Below, piece by piece: positions 1 to 6,787 of a DNA stretch of 6,787 nt (position 1 is its first letter; each line of letters starts with the position of its first letter). The translations under genes and the position numbers were made by a program. The stretch comes from Listeria marthii FSL S4-120 (GTDB lineage: Bacteria > Bacillota > Bacilli > Lactobacillales > Listeriaceae), in the NCBI GenBank assembly GCA_000183865.1, contig CM001047.1, forward strand, positions 1,400,302 to 1,407,088, given 5' to 3'. The notes under the pieces were generated by a model. The model was not told where the DNA came from. It was given only the letters and a program-made list of their open reading frames with translations, and ran no database searches.

Positions 1-1166
1 ATTTTTTCTCCTTTTTTAATACCCGGTCCGTTGAAAATAATCGTTGTTTTGTAATCTGGTTTATGAGGAGAATAGCCATGGACAGCTTTATAGTAGTCCG
101 GTTTACCAAGCATTTCCTCGGTCACTTCTTCGTATAGCGGACCATATAAATCATCCATAAAATAGTAACCAGCCTTCCCTTCCACCATCAAAGTAGCACT
201 GCTATCTGCGCCACTACGAGCAATTTCAGCCGCTGTTAAAACTTCTTCTATTTCAGGCATGTTTTGAAGCACCTGTTGAATTTCTTTTATATGTTGCTCG
301 TTTTTCGTATAAATATAACAGGATCCGTCGCAGCTTTTGGCGTATACTTCCCAGTCGGTAATCTTATCATCCACAACTGTCACCCACCCTTTTTCAGCAA
401 AAAGTACATTTAAACGAATTGCGTGCGTTACATTGATTTGATAATGATCCCCTAGAACTGCGAAAACGGTATTTTCATAAATACCAGCGTCTTTTGTTGC
501 TTGGATAATCTCAGCTAGGCGCCGGTCATGCCTTTTTAATGCGGCGGTTGCTTCGGGTGACGTAACGCCGTGTGAATGTCGCATGCTATCCATATCGACT
601 AAATGTGTTAACAATAAAGTAGGCTTTTTCGCTTTAATTGTATCGACTACACTAGCTGTCAAAAATATATCTAAATCTGGCTGATTAATCCCTTTTCGTA
701 AATGGCCAAATTTTCGGTCCATATCGATTAAAAATAATGGCGAGCTCGCGTGAAGTGATACCATCATTTGCGTTAACCAAAAACGATTCGGGAAAATTTC
801 GGCAATATTATAATCAATCCCACTTTTTGCAGCGACAGGCCATAAAAATGCGGCGGTTGTCATTCCATGCTCTTTCGCTAAGTCATAGAGCGTTGGAACT
901 TGAATCGCTTTTTTATACCAATACCAATCAGGAGAGTCTTTTTCGGGCTGGATTTTCGTATTATTAACGATGCCATGTGTTGCGGGATAATGCCCGGTGA
1001 TGATGCTCGTATGCGCTGGGTATGTTAGTGATGGATAAATGGTTTCTACTTCCTGAATATGAGTCCCTGTTTCGATTAATTCGTGTAAAACTGGTAAATC
1101 TGCCGTGTCTTTTAAATCAAGCGCCCCAAGTGCATCTAATGAAATCACAAAAAGATGTTTTTCCAT
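1..1166 (-). CDS. Type I phosphodiesterase / nucleotide pyrophosphatase family protein (3' end beyond window)
   Basis: Partial gene: 388 codons are visible, open from an ATG at 1166 to the window edge, with only the C-terminus missing. The protein belongs to the alkaline-phosphatase superfamily, NPP (autotaxin-like) branch, which hydrolyses phosphodiester or pyrophosphate bonds using two metal ions, usually zinc. The expected ligands are visible in order: D11 (VISLDALG), the likely nucleophile T48 in PSLTYPAHTS, followed by TGHYPATHGIVNN; D193 and H197 in DMDSMRHSHG; D240-H241 in LGDHYQ; and H363 in VHGYSPHKPDY. The N-terminus (MEKHLFVISLDALG) runs straight into the first beta strand with no signal peptide, so the enzyme is probably cytoplasmic, unlike many exported NPPs. 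The start is fixed by a strong AAGGGGAG ribosome binding site 6 nt upstream. It is the third gene of the murB block and lies just behind a terminator. The family assignment is secure; the substrate cannot be read from sequence. Confidence 0.9.
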   Translation of the reverse strand, partial: MEKHLFVISLDALGALDLKDTADLPVLHELIETGTHIQEVETIYPSLTYPAHTSIITGHYPATHGIVNNTKIQPEKDSPDWYWYKKAIQVPTLYDLAKEHGMTTAAFLWPVAAKSGIDYNIAEIFPNRFWLTQMMVSLHASSPLFLIDMDRKFGHLRKGINQPDLDIFLTASVVDTIKAKKPTLLLTHLVDMDSMRHSHGVTSPEATAALKRHDRRLAEIIQATKDAGIYENTVFAVLGDHYQINVTHAIRLNVLFAEKGWVTVVDDKITDWEVYAKSCDGSCYIYTKNEQHIKEIQQVLQNMPEIEEVLTAAEIARSGADSSATLMVEGKAGYYFMDDLYGPLYEEVTEEMLGKPDYYKAVHGYSPHKPDYKTTIIFNGPGIKKGEK

Positions 1167-1172
1167 TATTTT

Positions 1173-1180
1173 CTCCCCTT
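1173..1180 (-). promoter_or_regulatory. Ribosome binding site of the phosphodiesterase gene
   Basis: On the minus strand this reads AAGGGGAG, 6 nt before the ATG at 1166-1164. It is unusual because it starts only 2 nt after the T-run of the upstream hairpin terminator. That leaves no room for a separate promoter between terminator and gene. Confidence 0.75.
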
Positions 1181-1182
1181 TC

Positions 1183-1220
1183 AAAAAAACAGGGATTTTC
1201 CAGCAAATCTGGAAGAACCC
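1183..1220 (-). terminator. Intrinsic terminator after the AI-2E family gene
   Basis: On the minus strand GGGTTCTTCCAG (1220-1209), loop ATTTG (1208-1204) and CTGGAAAATCCC (1203-1192) form a 12-position stem with two mismatches, followed by TG and seven T (1189-1183). It begins about 10 nt after the stop codon of the AI-2E family gene. The two internal mismatches and the interrupted T-run suggest incomplete termination. That would allow expression of the following phosphodiesterase gene by read-through. Confidence 0.7.
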
Positions 1221-1229
1221 CCGTGTGAA

Positions 1230-2267
1230 TTACGTATGACTGATTGTATCTTTTGGCTGTTCGATTTCCTCTTGATTCGTAACACCTAGAACATCTAAGA
1301 AGAACATTACAACTGGAATACCAACGATTAATCCCCAAATCCCGAAGAAATGCTCTCCGAAAATAAGAATAATGAAAGTATAAAAAACTGGTAAATTCGT
1401 TTTTGCTGACATAAGTTTTGGATTAAGCACATAAGATTCTAATGCATGGATAATGATAACGACTATTAAGATGTAGAAAATATATTCTACGCCACCGATG
1501 GAATAACCGATAATCGTTAGCGGGATAAGCGAAATAATAACCCCAGCTACCGGAATTAATCCAAGCAAGAACACCATAATCGATAAAGTCATCAATTGCG
1601 GGAAACCTAAAATCCAAAGCGCGATCGTTGTTAAAAACGCATTTACAAGCGCGATAATAAATTGAGCTTCGATTACTTTACCGAAAGTCGCAACAAATTT
1701 GGACCCGAAGAACTTCACTTCCTCGTAGATAAAAGCAATTTTACTAGTAGAAAATTGATTCGTGAAGGAAACTAGATGCTCTTTTCCAAGAGAGAAAAAT
1801 AGGCTTAACATGAGCGCGATAAACACATTCATCAAGACTGTCCCAACGTTCGTTAAATACGTTAAAATCATCGAAACCCCTTGCTCTGTGTACTTCATAA
1901 TATCAAATTGATTCGCTAAGCTAACAATATAATTAATGAAATCATTGTTGCTATCTGTTTTTAAGAACGTATTACCGAATTTCACCAACTGATTTATTTG
2001 ATCCGCTAAGACAGGAATGTACTTAACGAATACAAACACGATGACGGCAGCAATTAAAGCATAAAGTAGCAATACAATAATTTGGCGATAAATCGAGATT
2101 CTCCGTAAAATAAAGTTTTCGAGACGTGTTATCAGGTAAGAAAAAATAAATGTTAATAAAATAATATTCATTTGGCTTCTGAGTAAGTATAAGACGAAGG
2201 CGATTAATATAAAGACGCCAACCCTTCGTACGCTGCGATTTTGTAAAAATGAACTAAGCTCTTTCAA
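1230..2267 (-). CDS. AI-2E family (PerM/YtvI-like) integral membrane transporter
   Basis: A 345-residue polytopic membrane protein of the AI-2E transporter (UPF0118/PerM) family. Members have been linked to autoinducer-2 export, sodium/proton exchange or envelope stress; which of these applies here is not visible. Hydrophobic segments lie near residues 15-30, 33-48, 62-82, 135-160, 205-225, 227-250, 262-278 and 296-325, giving about eight helices. A long polar stretch (about 85-130) sits between the third and fourth, as is typical of the family. Family motifs are GLIPVAGVIISLIP (236-249), ALESYVLNPKLMS (275-287) and GEHFFGIWGLIVGIPV (304-319). Length is normal. The start is a TTG preceded by an AGGAGG site with 10-nt spacing; no ATG fits better. 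It follows murB with 29 nt between the two coding regions, its ribosome binding site inside that gap, so the two are probably co-transcribed. Confidence 0.9.
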   Translation of the reverse strand: MKELSSFLQNRSVRRVGVFILIAFVLYLLRSQMNIILLTFIFSYLITRLENFILRRISIYRQIIVLLLYALIAAVIVFVFVKYIPVLADQINQLVKFGNTFLKTDSNNDFINYIVSLANQFDIMKYTEQGVSMILTYLTNVGTVLMNVFIALMLSLFFSLGKEHLVSFTNQFSTSKIAFIYEEVKFFGSKFVATFGKVIEAQFIIALVNAFLTTIALWILGFPQLMTLSIMVFLLGLIPVAGVIISLIPLTIIGYSIGGVEYIFYILIVVIIIHALESYVLNPKLMSAKTNLPVFYTFIILIFGEHFFGIWGLIVGIPVVMFFLDVLGVTNQEEIEQPKDTISHT

Positions 2268-2277
2268 AAATAGATGA

Positions 2278-2283
2278 CCTCCT
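2278..2283 (-). promoter_or_regulatory. Ribosome binding site deciding the TTG start of the AI-2E family gene
   Basis: AGGAGG on the minus strand, complementary to the 16S 3' end, lies 10 nt before TTG at 2267-2265. This strong site in the short gap after murB supports the non-ATG start and translation as a downstream operon gene. Confidence 0.75.
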
Positions 2284-2296
2284 ACTTGTGTTGTGG

Positions 2297-3193
2297 CTAC
2301 TTATCTTCGCCAATAATTTTAACTTCTGTTTCTAGTTCTACATCGAATTTCTCACGGACGGTTTTTTGAACATAGGCAATTAAATCCATGTAGTCTGTGG
2401 CAGTTGCGCCGCCGATATTTACAATAAACCCAGCATGTTTTAAGGAAACTTGAGCCCCACCGATAATATGTCCTTGTAAGCCGCTGTCTTGAATGAGTTT
2501 ACCGGCAAAATGACCTGGTGGACGTTTGAACACACTTCCGCAAGAAGGATATTCTAGTGGCTGTTTTGATTCGCGTGCTGCGGTTAGTTCATCCATTTTT
2601 GCTTGGATGGCATTTTTATCCTCTAATGCTAAAGAAAAAGTTGCATCCAGTACGATGTAATGTTTCTCAGCAATGGTGCTAAAGCGATACGCTGCTTTTA
2701 GTTCTGAGCGCTTTAATTTTTTTAGTTCGCCCGTTTGTGTTAATACGGTAGCAGCTTCTAAAACATCGCTGATTTCGCCGCCGTATGCGCCGGCATTCAT
2801 ATGTAATGCTCCACCAATAGAGCCAGGAATCCCACACGCGAATTCGAGGCCACTAAGGCTTTCATCAAGTGCAAATTTGGCCGTATCGATAAGTTTAGCA
2901 CCACTCATTGCAGTAATTTGTGTGTTGTTTCTTTCAATTGTTTGGAGTAAATCGAGATGTAAGATAACACCGCGAATTCCTCCATCTTTAATGATAAGAT
3001 TAGATCCGTTACCAAGAATAGTTAATGGAATTTTATTTTGGTGGCAGTAAGATACTACTTCTTGCGTCTCTTCTATTGTTTTCGGCATAACGAAAATGTC
3101 TGCCATACCACCTGTTTTTGTATACGTGTAGTTAGATAAGGGTTCATTTAATTTTATCGTTATATGTGGGAACTGTGTTTGTAAGTTATTCAT
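2297..3193 (-). CDS. murB: UDP-N-acetylenolpyruvoylglucosamine reductase MurB (EC 1.3.1.98)
   Basis: MurB uses NADPH and bound FAD to reduce UDP-GlcNAc-enolpyruvate to UDP-MurNAc, the second committed step of peptidoglycan precursor synthesis in the cytoplasm. The FAD domain comes first: [13 protein letters not shown] (25-37), [15 protein letters not shown] (61-75), and [26 protein letters not shown] in residues 115-140. Next come R170 (AAYRFS), which matches the substrate-binding Arg, then S220 in CGSVFKRP, the proton-donating Ser, and E290 in [11 protein letters not shown], the catalytic Glu. The compact 298-residue length and the lack of the Tyr loop indicate a type II (Gram-positive) MurB. 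ATG at 3193 is the only sensible start, with a modest GAAAGG site about 13 nt upstream. It heads the minus-strand block and is transcribed away from bilEA. Confidence 0.97.
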   Translation of the reverse strand: MNNLQTQFPHITIKLNEPLSNYTYTKTGGMADIFVMPKTIEETQEVVSYCHQNKIPLTILGNGSNLIIKDGGIRGVILHLDLLQTIERNNTQITAMSGAKLIDTAKFALDESLSGLEFACGIPGSIGGALHMNAGAYGGEISDVLEAATVLTQTGELKKLKRSELKAAYRFSTIAEKHYIVLDATFSLALEDKNAIQAKMDELTAARESKQPLEYPSCGSVFKRPPGHFAGKLIQDSGLQGHIIGGAQVSLKHAGFIVNIGGATATDYMDLIAYVQKTVREKFDVELETEVKIIGEDK

Positions 3194-3241
3194 TATTTAT
3201 TTCAAACCTTTCATGGTTGTAGTTTAAAAATCACTTTCTTT

Positions 3242-3269
3242 ATTTTATCATGGAACCGCACTTTTACAA
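3242..3269 (-). promoter_or_regulatory. Probable sigma-A promoter of murB
   Basis: On the minus strand a -35 element TTGTAA (3269-3264, 4 of 6 matches) and a -10 element TAAAAT (3247-3242, 5 of 6 matches) are separated by 16 nt. Transcription would start near 3235, giving a leader of about 40 nt. Assigned by motif and position only. Confidence 0.5.
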
Positions 3270-3280
3270 AGAATTCCAGA

Positions 3281-3324
3281 GTTTTTTTAACAAAATAGGA
3301 ATATTTAAGTATATTTTAGGGTAA
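3281..3324 (+). promoter_or_regulatory. Weak sigma-B-like and PrfA half-site sequences upstream of bilEA
   Basis: GTTT (3281-3284) followed after 12 nt by AGGAAT (3297-3302) resembles a sigma-B promoter (GTTT, 13-17 nt, GGGWAT) with a short spacer. A second partial match is ATTT (3303-3306) with GGGTAA (3319-3324). Inside this region TTAACA (3287-3292) equals the left half of the PrfA box TTAACA-NN-TGTTAA, but the right half is absent. bilE has been reported to respond to both SigB and PrfA, which is why these weak matches are listed. None would be convincing alone. Confidence 0.25.
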
Positions 3325-3339
3325 TTGGATGATATGTTC

Positions 3340-3368
3340 TTGAGTATTAAAATTAAAAATGTTAAAAT
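3340..3368 (+). promoter_or_regulatory. Probable sigma-A promoter of bilEA-bilEB
   Basis: A -35 element TTGAGT (3340-3345, 4 of 6 matches) and a -10 element TAAAAT (3363-3368, 5 of 6 matches) are separated by the ideal 17 nt of AT-rich sequence. Transcription would start near 3375, leaving a leader of about 33 nt that contains the AGGAAAGGG ribosome binding site (3391-3399). Confidence 0.6.
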
Positions 3369-3407
3369 ATAGAACATACATTCGATTAAAAGGAAAGGGA
3401 TGAAAAA

Positions 3408-4391
3408 ATGATTCGTTTTGATAATGTGTCAAAAAAATATAACGAAGATAAGACTGCTGTAAACAACGTGACTTTAGATATCAAGGATGGCGAGTTCTTT
3501 GTTTTCATCGGGCCGAGTGGTTGCGGGAAAACGACAACATTAAAAATGATTAATCGCTTGATTCCACTGACAACTGGAACCATTTATATTAATGAAAAGC
3601 GAATTAGTGATTACGATATTCATGAACTTCGCTGGGATATCGGCTATGTATTGCAGCAAATTGCACTCTTTCCTCATATGACAATTGAAGAAAATATTGC
3701 GATTGTTCCAGAATTAAAGAAATGGAGCAAAGAAAAAATTCACGACCGGATTACGGAATTACTAGATAGTGTTGGCTTAGACCCAGAAAGTTACCGTAAT
3801 CGTAAGCCAGCAGAACTTTCAGGTGGAGAACAGCAACGTGTTGGAGTCGTTCGCGCCCTTGCAGCTGATCCAGGGATTATTCTGATGGATGAACCTTTTA
3901 GTGCGCTTGACCCTATCTCTCGCCAACGTTTACAACAAGATATTTCTGCGCTTCAAAAGAAAATTAAAAAAACCATCGTATTTGTTACGCATGATATGCA
4001 AGAAGCTCTTGCGCTTGGAGACCGAATTTGCGTAATGCAAGGCGGCGAAATTGTTCAAGTAGCTACACCGGAAGAAATTATCAAAAATCCGGAAAATGAT
4101 TTTGTTAAAGATTTCTTAGCATCTGGTCATGCTTTCAATACGCCAATTTTAGAAGGTAGTTTTACGGTCAATGATTTAATTGAAGCTGATTTGTTTTATG
4201 CGTATCAAACTAGCGATGGCACACTTGGCATTTCGTCCAAGGAACCTGTCGAAAATCTTGTACGCCGCATTGCTGAAGAACAATCGATTCCTGTGACAGA
4301 CGAAATGGGTAATTTTATTGGTACGATTGCAAATAAACATGTGATGCAATTTTTAGCGCGTCATCTAGAAAGTTCGGGTGAGCTGGTATGA
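3408..4391 (+). CDS. bilEA: BilE bile-resistance ABC transporter, ATP-binding protein BilEA (quaternary-amine transporter class)
   Basis: Cytoplasmic ATPase of an importer of the OpuA/OpuC/ProV class. In order: Walker A GPSGCGKT (35-42), Q-loop around Q83-Q84, signature LSGGEQQ (137-143), Walker B IILMDEP (157-163) with catalytic E162, D-loop SALD (165-168) and switch H195. All catalytic residues are intact. The tail after about residue 240 is short: 327 residues in total against roughly 400 in OpuCA-type proteins with two CBS domains. Only one CBS-like half is recognisable ([16 protein letters not shown], about 292-307, then a helix to 320). Paired CBS domains in OpuA-type ATPases sense ionic strength, so osmotic gating may be altered here. 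The start has an AGGAAAGGG site 8 nt upstream. The stop overlaps the bilEB start by 4 nt (ATGA), suggesting translational coupling. The locus is known in Listeria as a bile-exclusion determinant; a generic name would be OpuCA-like. Confidence 0.92.
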   Translation: MIRFDNVSKKYNEDKTAVNNVTLDIKDGEFFVFIGPSGCGKTTTLKMINRLIPLTTGTIYINEKRISDYDIHELRWDIGYVLQQIALFPHMTIEENIAIVPELKKWSKEKIHDRITELLDSVGLDPESYRNRKPAELSGGEQQRVGVVRALAADPGIILMDEPFSALDPISRQRLQQDISALQKKIKKTIVFVTHDMQEALALGDRICVMQGGEIVQVATPEEIIKNPENDFVKDFLASGHAFNTPILEGSFTVNDLIEADLFYAYQTSDGTLGISSKEPVENLVRRIAEEQSIPVTDEMGNFIGTIANKHVMQFLARHLESSGELV

Positions 4392-5902
4392 ATACACTTC
4401 TAGATACATTTGCTGTCCGTAAAGATGAACTGTTCACGGCTTTAGTTCAGCACATTCAGATTTCTTTCGTCTCTCTTTTTATTGCCGTGTTAATTGCGTT
4501 ACCGCTTGGGATTTACTTAACTAGACATAAGCGACTTGCTGAGCCAATTATTCAAGTAGCTGCCATTTTCCAAACGATACCCTCCCTTGCTCTACTGGGG
4601 TTATTAATTCCGCTTGTTGGTATTGGGATTGTCCCGGCGATTATCGCGCTTGTTATTTATGCCCTTTTACCGATTTTAAGGAATACATATACTGGGATAA
4701 AAGAAGTAGATCCGGCACTTGTCGAAGCTTCACGCGCAATGGGAATGAACAAATGGAAACGACTATACAAAGTACAACTACCGCTTGCGATGCCTGTAAT
4801 TATGGCTGGTATTCGTACGGCGATGGTATTAATTATCGGTACCGCAACACTTGCCGCATTAATTGGCGCTGGCGGACTTGGGGACTTAATTTTACTTGGG
4901 ATTGATCGCAATGATAATAGTTTGATTTTACTTGGTGCTATTCCAGCTGCATTACTAGCTATCTTGTTTGATTTCCTACTGCGTTTCCTTGAAAAAGCAT
5001 CCTTTAGAAGCACGGTTATTACGATTTCAGCTGGGATTTTACTCACCGCCGCAATCATTGTCGTTCCTTATTTTGCGTCCGATAAAAAAGAAATTACAAT
5101 CGCTGGTAAATTAGGTGCAGAGCCAGAAATTTTGATTAATATGTACAAGTTAGTTATTGAAGACGAAACGGATTTAAAAGTTAATGTGAAGCCTAATATG
5201 GGTAAAACAAGCTTCGTATTTAATGCCTTAAAATCCGGTGATATTGATATTTATCCTGAATTTACAGGAACAGTATTAGAAACCTTCTTAAAAGAAAATG
5301 CGAAAACTCATGATCCTGAGCAAGTTTATACACAGGCACGTGACGGTTTGGCAAAAGATTTTAACATGACTTACTTAAAACCGATGAAATACAACAATAC
5401 CTATGCACTTGCGGTATCACCTGAATTTGCGAAAGAAAACAATTTGGAAAAAATATCTGACCTCGGTCCGGTATCCGACCAAGTCAAAGCAGGATTCACA
5501 CTTGAGTTCAAAGACCGTTCGGATGGCTATAAAGGCATTCAAGATAAATACGGCCTGACATTCTCAAACTTGAAAACAATGGAACCAAAACTGCGCTATA
5601 ATGCGATTAAATCTGGGGATATTAACTTATTAGATGCTTATTCGACAGATAGCGAACTAGCTCAGTATAAATTAAAAGTACTGGAAGATGATCAGCAACT
5701 CTTCCCTCCTTATCAAGGTGCGCCACTTATGCTGACGAAAACATTAGATAAATATCCAGAACTGAAAAAACCATTAAACAAACTCGCTGGAAAAATTACT
5801 GACGATGAAATGCGTAAAATGAACTACGAAGTGAATGTAAATGGTAAATCAGCTTATACTGTTGCTAAAGATTATTTACAAGATCAAGGTATAATCAAAT
5901 AA
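4388..5902 (+). CDS. bilEB: BilE ABC transporter, fused permease and substrate-binding protein BilEB
   Basis: 504-residue fusion. Residues about 15-205 are a MetI-like permease with membrane segments near 20-45, 52-76, 80-97, 135-162 and 178-200, and a cytoplasmic coupling loop [20 protein letters not shown] (113-132) that would contact BilEA. A further helix (207-229) leads out of the cell into a substrate-binding domain (about 235-504) of the quaternary-amine type, with motifs YPEFTGT (289-295), [11 protein letters not shown] (337-347), [13 protein letters not shown] (415-427) and [10 protein letters not shown] (438-447). The fusion replaces a separate lipoprotein, so two binding domains would sit on each transporter dimer. 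Related systems bind choline, betaine or carnitine in an aromatic cage; here F292 stands where several homologues have Tyr. Published work on Listeria BilE, as I recall, found no transport of such solutes and a divergent pocket. The substrate is therefore open, while the family is certain. Confidence 0.93.
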   Translation: MNTLLDTFAVRKDELFTALVQHIQISFVSLFIAVLIALPLGIYLTRHKRLAEPIIQVAAIFQTIPSLALLGLLIPLVGIGIVPAIIALVIYALLPILRNTYTGIKEVDPALVEASRAMGMNKWKRLYKVQLPLAMPVIMAGIRTAMVLIIGTATLAALIGAGGLGDLILLGIDRNDNSLILLGAIPAALLAILFDFLLRFLEKASFRSTVITISAGILLTAAIIVVPYFASDKKEITIAGKLGAEPEILINMYKLVIEDETDLKVNVKPNMGKTSFVFNALKSGDIDIYPEFTGTVLETFLKENAKTHDPEQVYTQARDGLAKDFNMTYLKPMKYNNTYALAVSPEFAKENNLEKISDLGPVSDQVKAGFTLEFKDRSDGYKGIQDKYGLTFSNLKTMEPKLRYNAIKSGDINLLDAYSTDSELAQYKLKVLEDDQQLFPPYQGAPLMLTKTLDKYPELKKPLNKLAGKITDDEMRKMNYEVNVNGKSAYTVAKDYLQDQGIIK

Positions 5903-5942
5903 AAAAAGCTAAGTGGCGTAAAAACCACTTAGCTTTCTTTTT
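5901..5942. terminator. Bidirectional intrinsic terminator between bilEB and the convergent gene
   Basis: AAAGCTAAGTGG (5905-5916) and CCACTTAGCTTT (5925-5936) form a perfect 12-bp stem with an 8-nt loop. On the plus strand it ends in TTTCTTTTTA just after the bilEB stop. On the minus strand it is followed by a run of seven T (5907-5901). It can therefore stop transcription of both converging genes, with only 38 nt between their stop codons. Confidence 0.9.
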
Positions 5943-6771
5943 ATTGCCTGATTAAATTTTTAACTTTATTAACGTTCGGTTTATAGAAACGACAATGTGT
6001 TTCAAATTCTTTATTAAATTCAGCTGCTCGTTGGGTTAAGGATTGCTCGTGATCTAACATTAAGCCTTCTTCAAGGAGCGGTGTAAGGGAAATGATTTGG
6101 TCGAAAACTAGACCAGCATTCGTGTCGCTTAAAACAGAAACCATTTTGCCAAGTGCTTTTTGTTTTTCTGTAGGAAGCTCTTTTTGATGAAGATGGAACC
6201 ATTTTGCGAGTTGTTTACGATTTTTGCGCGTTGCTTCTAAATAAATGCTTTGCGCATAAGCCGCTTTAGCAAACGCAATTGATAAGTTTTCAGCAGATTC
6301 CCAGTCTTCGTCTAAAATTTCCCCTTGCATCTTGATTTTTTGATTGAGTAAACTAATATCTTCTTGATAAATATCCATTTTGTGTTGTTGTTGTTTGTAG
6401 ACTTCCATCGCTAAATTAAGTTCATCAATGGTTGGCTGCATTTTTTCACCAAAAATAGTATTATCATTTAAAATTAATTGTGTTTGTTCTATTTTTTCAG
6501 CAATAATGCTATCGCGTTCTTTAATTACGTGCGCTCGTTTACCTAAGTATTCAAAATAGAAGTTATACTTTTGAATGCGATTAACAACTGCTTCTGCTTC
6601 TTTCACTGTCACTGGTTCTTCTTCGGAATTTAAGACAGTCACACCAGCTACTTTACTTAATTTGGTATAAATAATAATCGTGTAAACTTCGCCGTCCAAA
6701 TTGATTGTGTACGGTAGTTTATGTTGCTGTTCTAAAAGCCTTTTATGTTGTTTTAATAGTTTATCCGTCAT
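5941..6771 (-). CDS. Uncharacterised helical cytoplasmic protein (276 aa)
   Basis: I recognise no family with an assigned function; it matches the position of a conserved Listeria hypothetical gene next to bilE. The 276-residue product has no signal peptide or membrane segment. Residues 1-18 are a charged helix. Residues 20-47 look like a short beta sheet (LPYTINLDGEVYTIII, then VAGVTVL). From about 55 the protein is almost wholly helical and rich in Gln, Glu and Lys, with likely coiled coil around 84-155 (stretches of KERDSIIAEKIEQ and DISLLNQKIKMQGEILDED). The tail is basic (YKPNVNKVKNLIRQ). No catalytic motif is seen. The ATG at 6771 has AAGGTG 10 nt upstream, at the very window edge, so its promoter lies outside. 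It converges on bilEB and shares its terminator, so it is not in that operon. Confidence 0.8.
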   Translation of the reverse strand: MTDKLLKQHKRLLEQQHKLPYTINLDGEVYTIIIYTKLSKVAGVTVLNSEEEPVTVKEAEAVVNRIQKYNFYFEYLGKRAHVIKERDSIIAEKIEQTQLILNDNTIFGEKMQPTIDELNLAMEVYKQQQHKMDIYQEDISLLNQKIKMQGEILDEDWESAENLSIAFAKAAYAQSIYLEATRKNRKQLAKWFHLHQKELPTEKQKALGKMVSVLSDTNAGLVFDQIISLTPLLEEGLMLDHEQSLTQRAAEFNKEFETHCRFYKPNVNKVKNLIRQ

Positions 6772-6787
6772 TGTTATTCAACACCTT

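Noticed and set aside
737..967. 76-codon plus-strand frame inside the phosphodiesterase gene
   Set aside because: The opposite strand encodes conserved NPP sequence through the whole stretch; no ribosome binding site or family resemblance was seen.
2673..3050. 125-codon open frame on the plus strand inside murB
   Set aside because: It lies fully antisense to a conserved enzyme gene, has no plausible ribosome binding site and its composition does not look like a protein; it is a shadow of murB codon use.
3194..3214. Five-codon mini-frame (ATG at 3214, MKGLK, stop) just upstream of murB
   Set aside because: It has no ribosome binding site of its own and overlaps the sequence that would serve murB; a chance frame is more likely than a leader peptide.
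3361..3375. Imperfect palindrome GTTAAAATATAGAAC over the bilEA -10 region as an operator
   Set aside because: The symmetry is weak in very AT-rich DNA and it coincides with the -10 element, which explains it adequately.
3400..3411. Three-codon frame ATG-AAA-AAA-TGA overlapping the bilEA start
   Set aside because: It is too close to the AGGAAAGGG site to be initiated well, is out of frame with bilEA, and is easily produced by chance in A-rich leader sequence.
4657..5058. 133-codon open frame on the minus strand inside bilEB
   Set aside because: Antisense to the conserved permease region, with Ile/Ala/Ser/Pro-rich composition typical of a reverse-strand shadow of a hydrophobic gene.

Overview
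The window looks like a chromosomal segment of a low-GC Firmicute, almost certainly Listeria. The main reason is the divergent gene pair murB / bilEA-bilEB, an arrangement I recognise from L. monocytogenes and its close relatives. The sequence alone does not separate L. monocytogenes from L. innocua. I see no mobile elements, tRNA or rRNA genes, CRISPR arrays or prophage remnants. All genes are intact except the leftmost, which runs off the window edge.

Layout. Minus strand, 3193 down to 1: a co-directional block of murB (cell-wall precursor reductase), an AI-2E family (PerM-like) eight-helix membrane protein starting with TTG, and a type I phosphodiesterase / nucleotide pyrophosphatase family enzyme whose last residues lie beyond position 1. 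A hairpin terminator lies between the second and third genes and ends only 2 nt before the third gene's ribosome binding site. The third gene therefore probably depends on read-through. Positions 3194-3407: a 214-bp divergent control region with a sigma-A-type promoter for murB (minus), a sigma-A-type promoter for bilEA (plus), weak sigma-B-like sequences and a TTAACA half-site like that of PrfA boxes.

Plus strand, 3408-5902: bilEA and bilEB, overlapping by 4 nt. They encode an ABC system of the quaternary-amine (Opu/ProVWX) class made of an ATPase with a shortened CBS region and a permease fused to its own extracellular substrate-binding domain. In Listeria this locus is known as BilE, a bile-resistance determinant. 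It has not been shown to carry compatible solutes and its ligand is unknown as far as I recall. A perfect 12-bp stem at 5905-5936 serves as a two-way terminator between bilEB and a convergent minus-strand gene (6771-5941), which encodes a 276-residue, probably cytoplasmic, helical protein of unknown function.

The least explained elements are the BilE ligand and its altered regulatory tail, the terminator placed against the phosphodiesterase ribosome binding site, and the uncharacterised helical protein.
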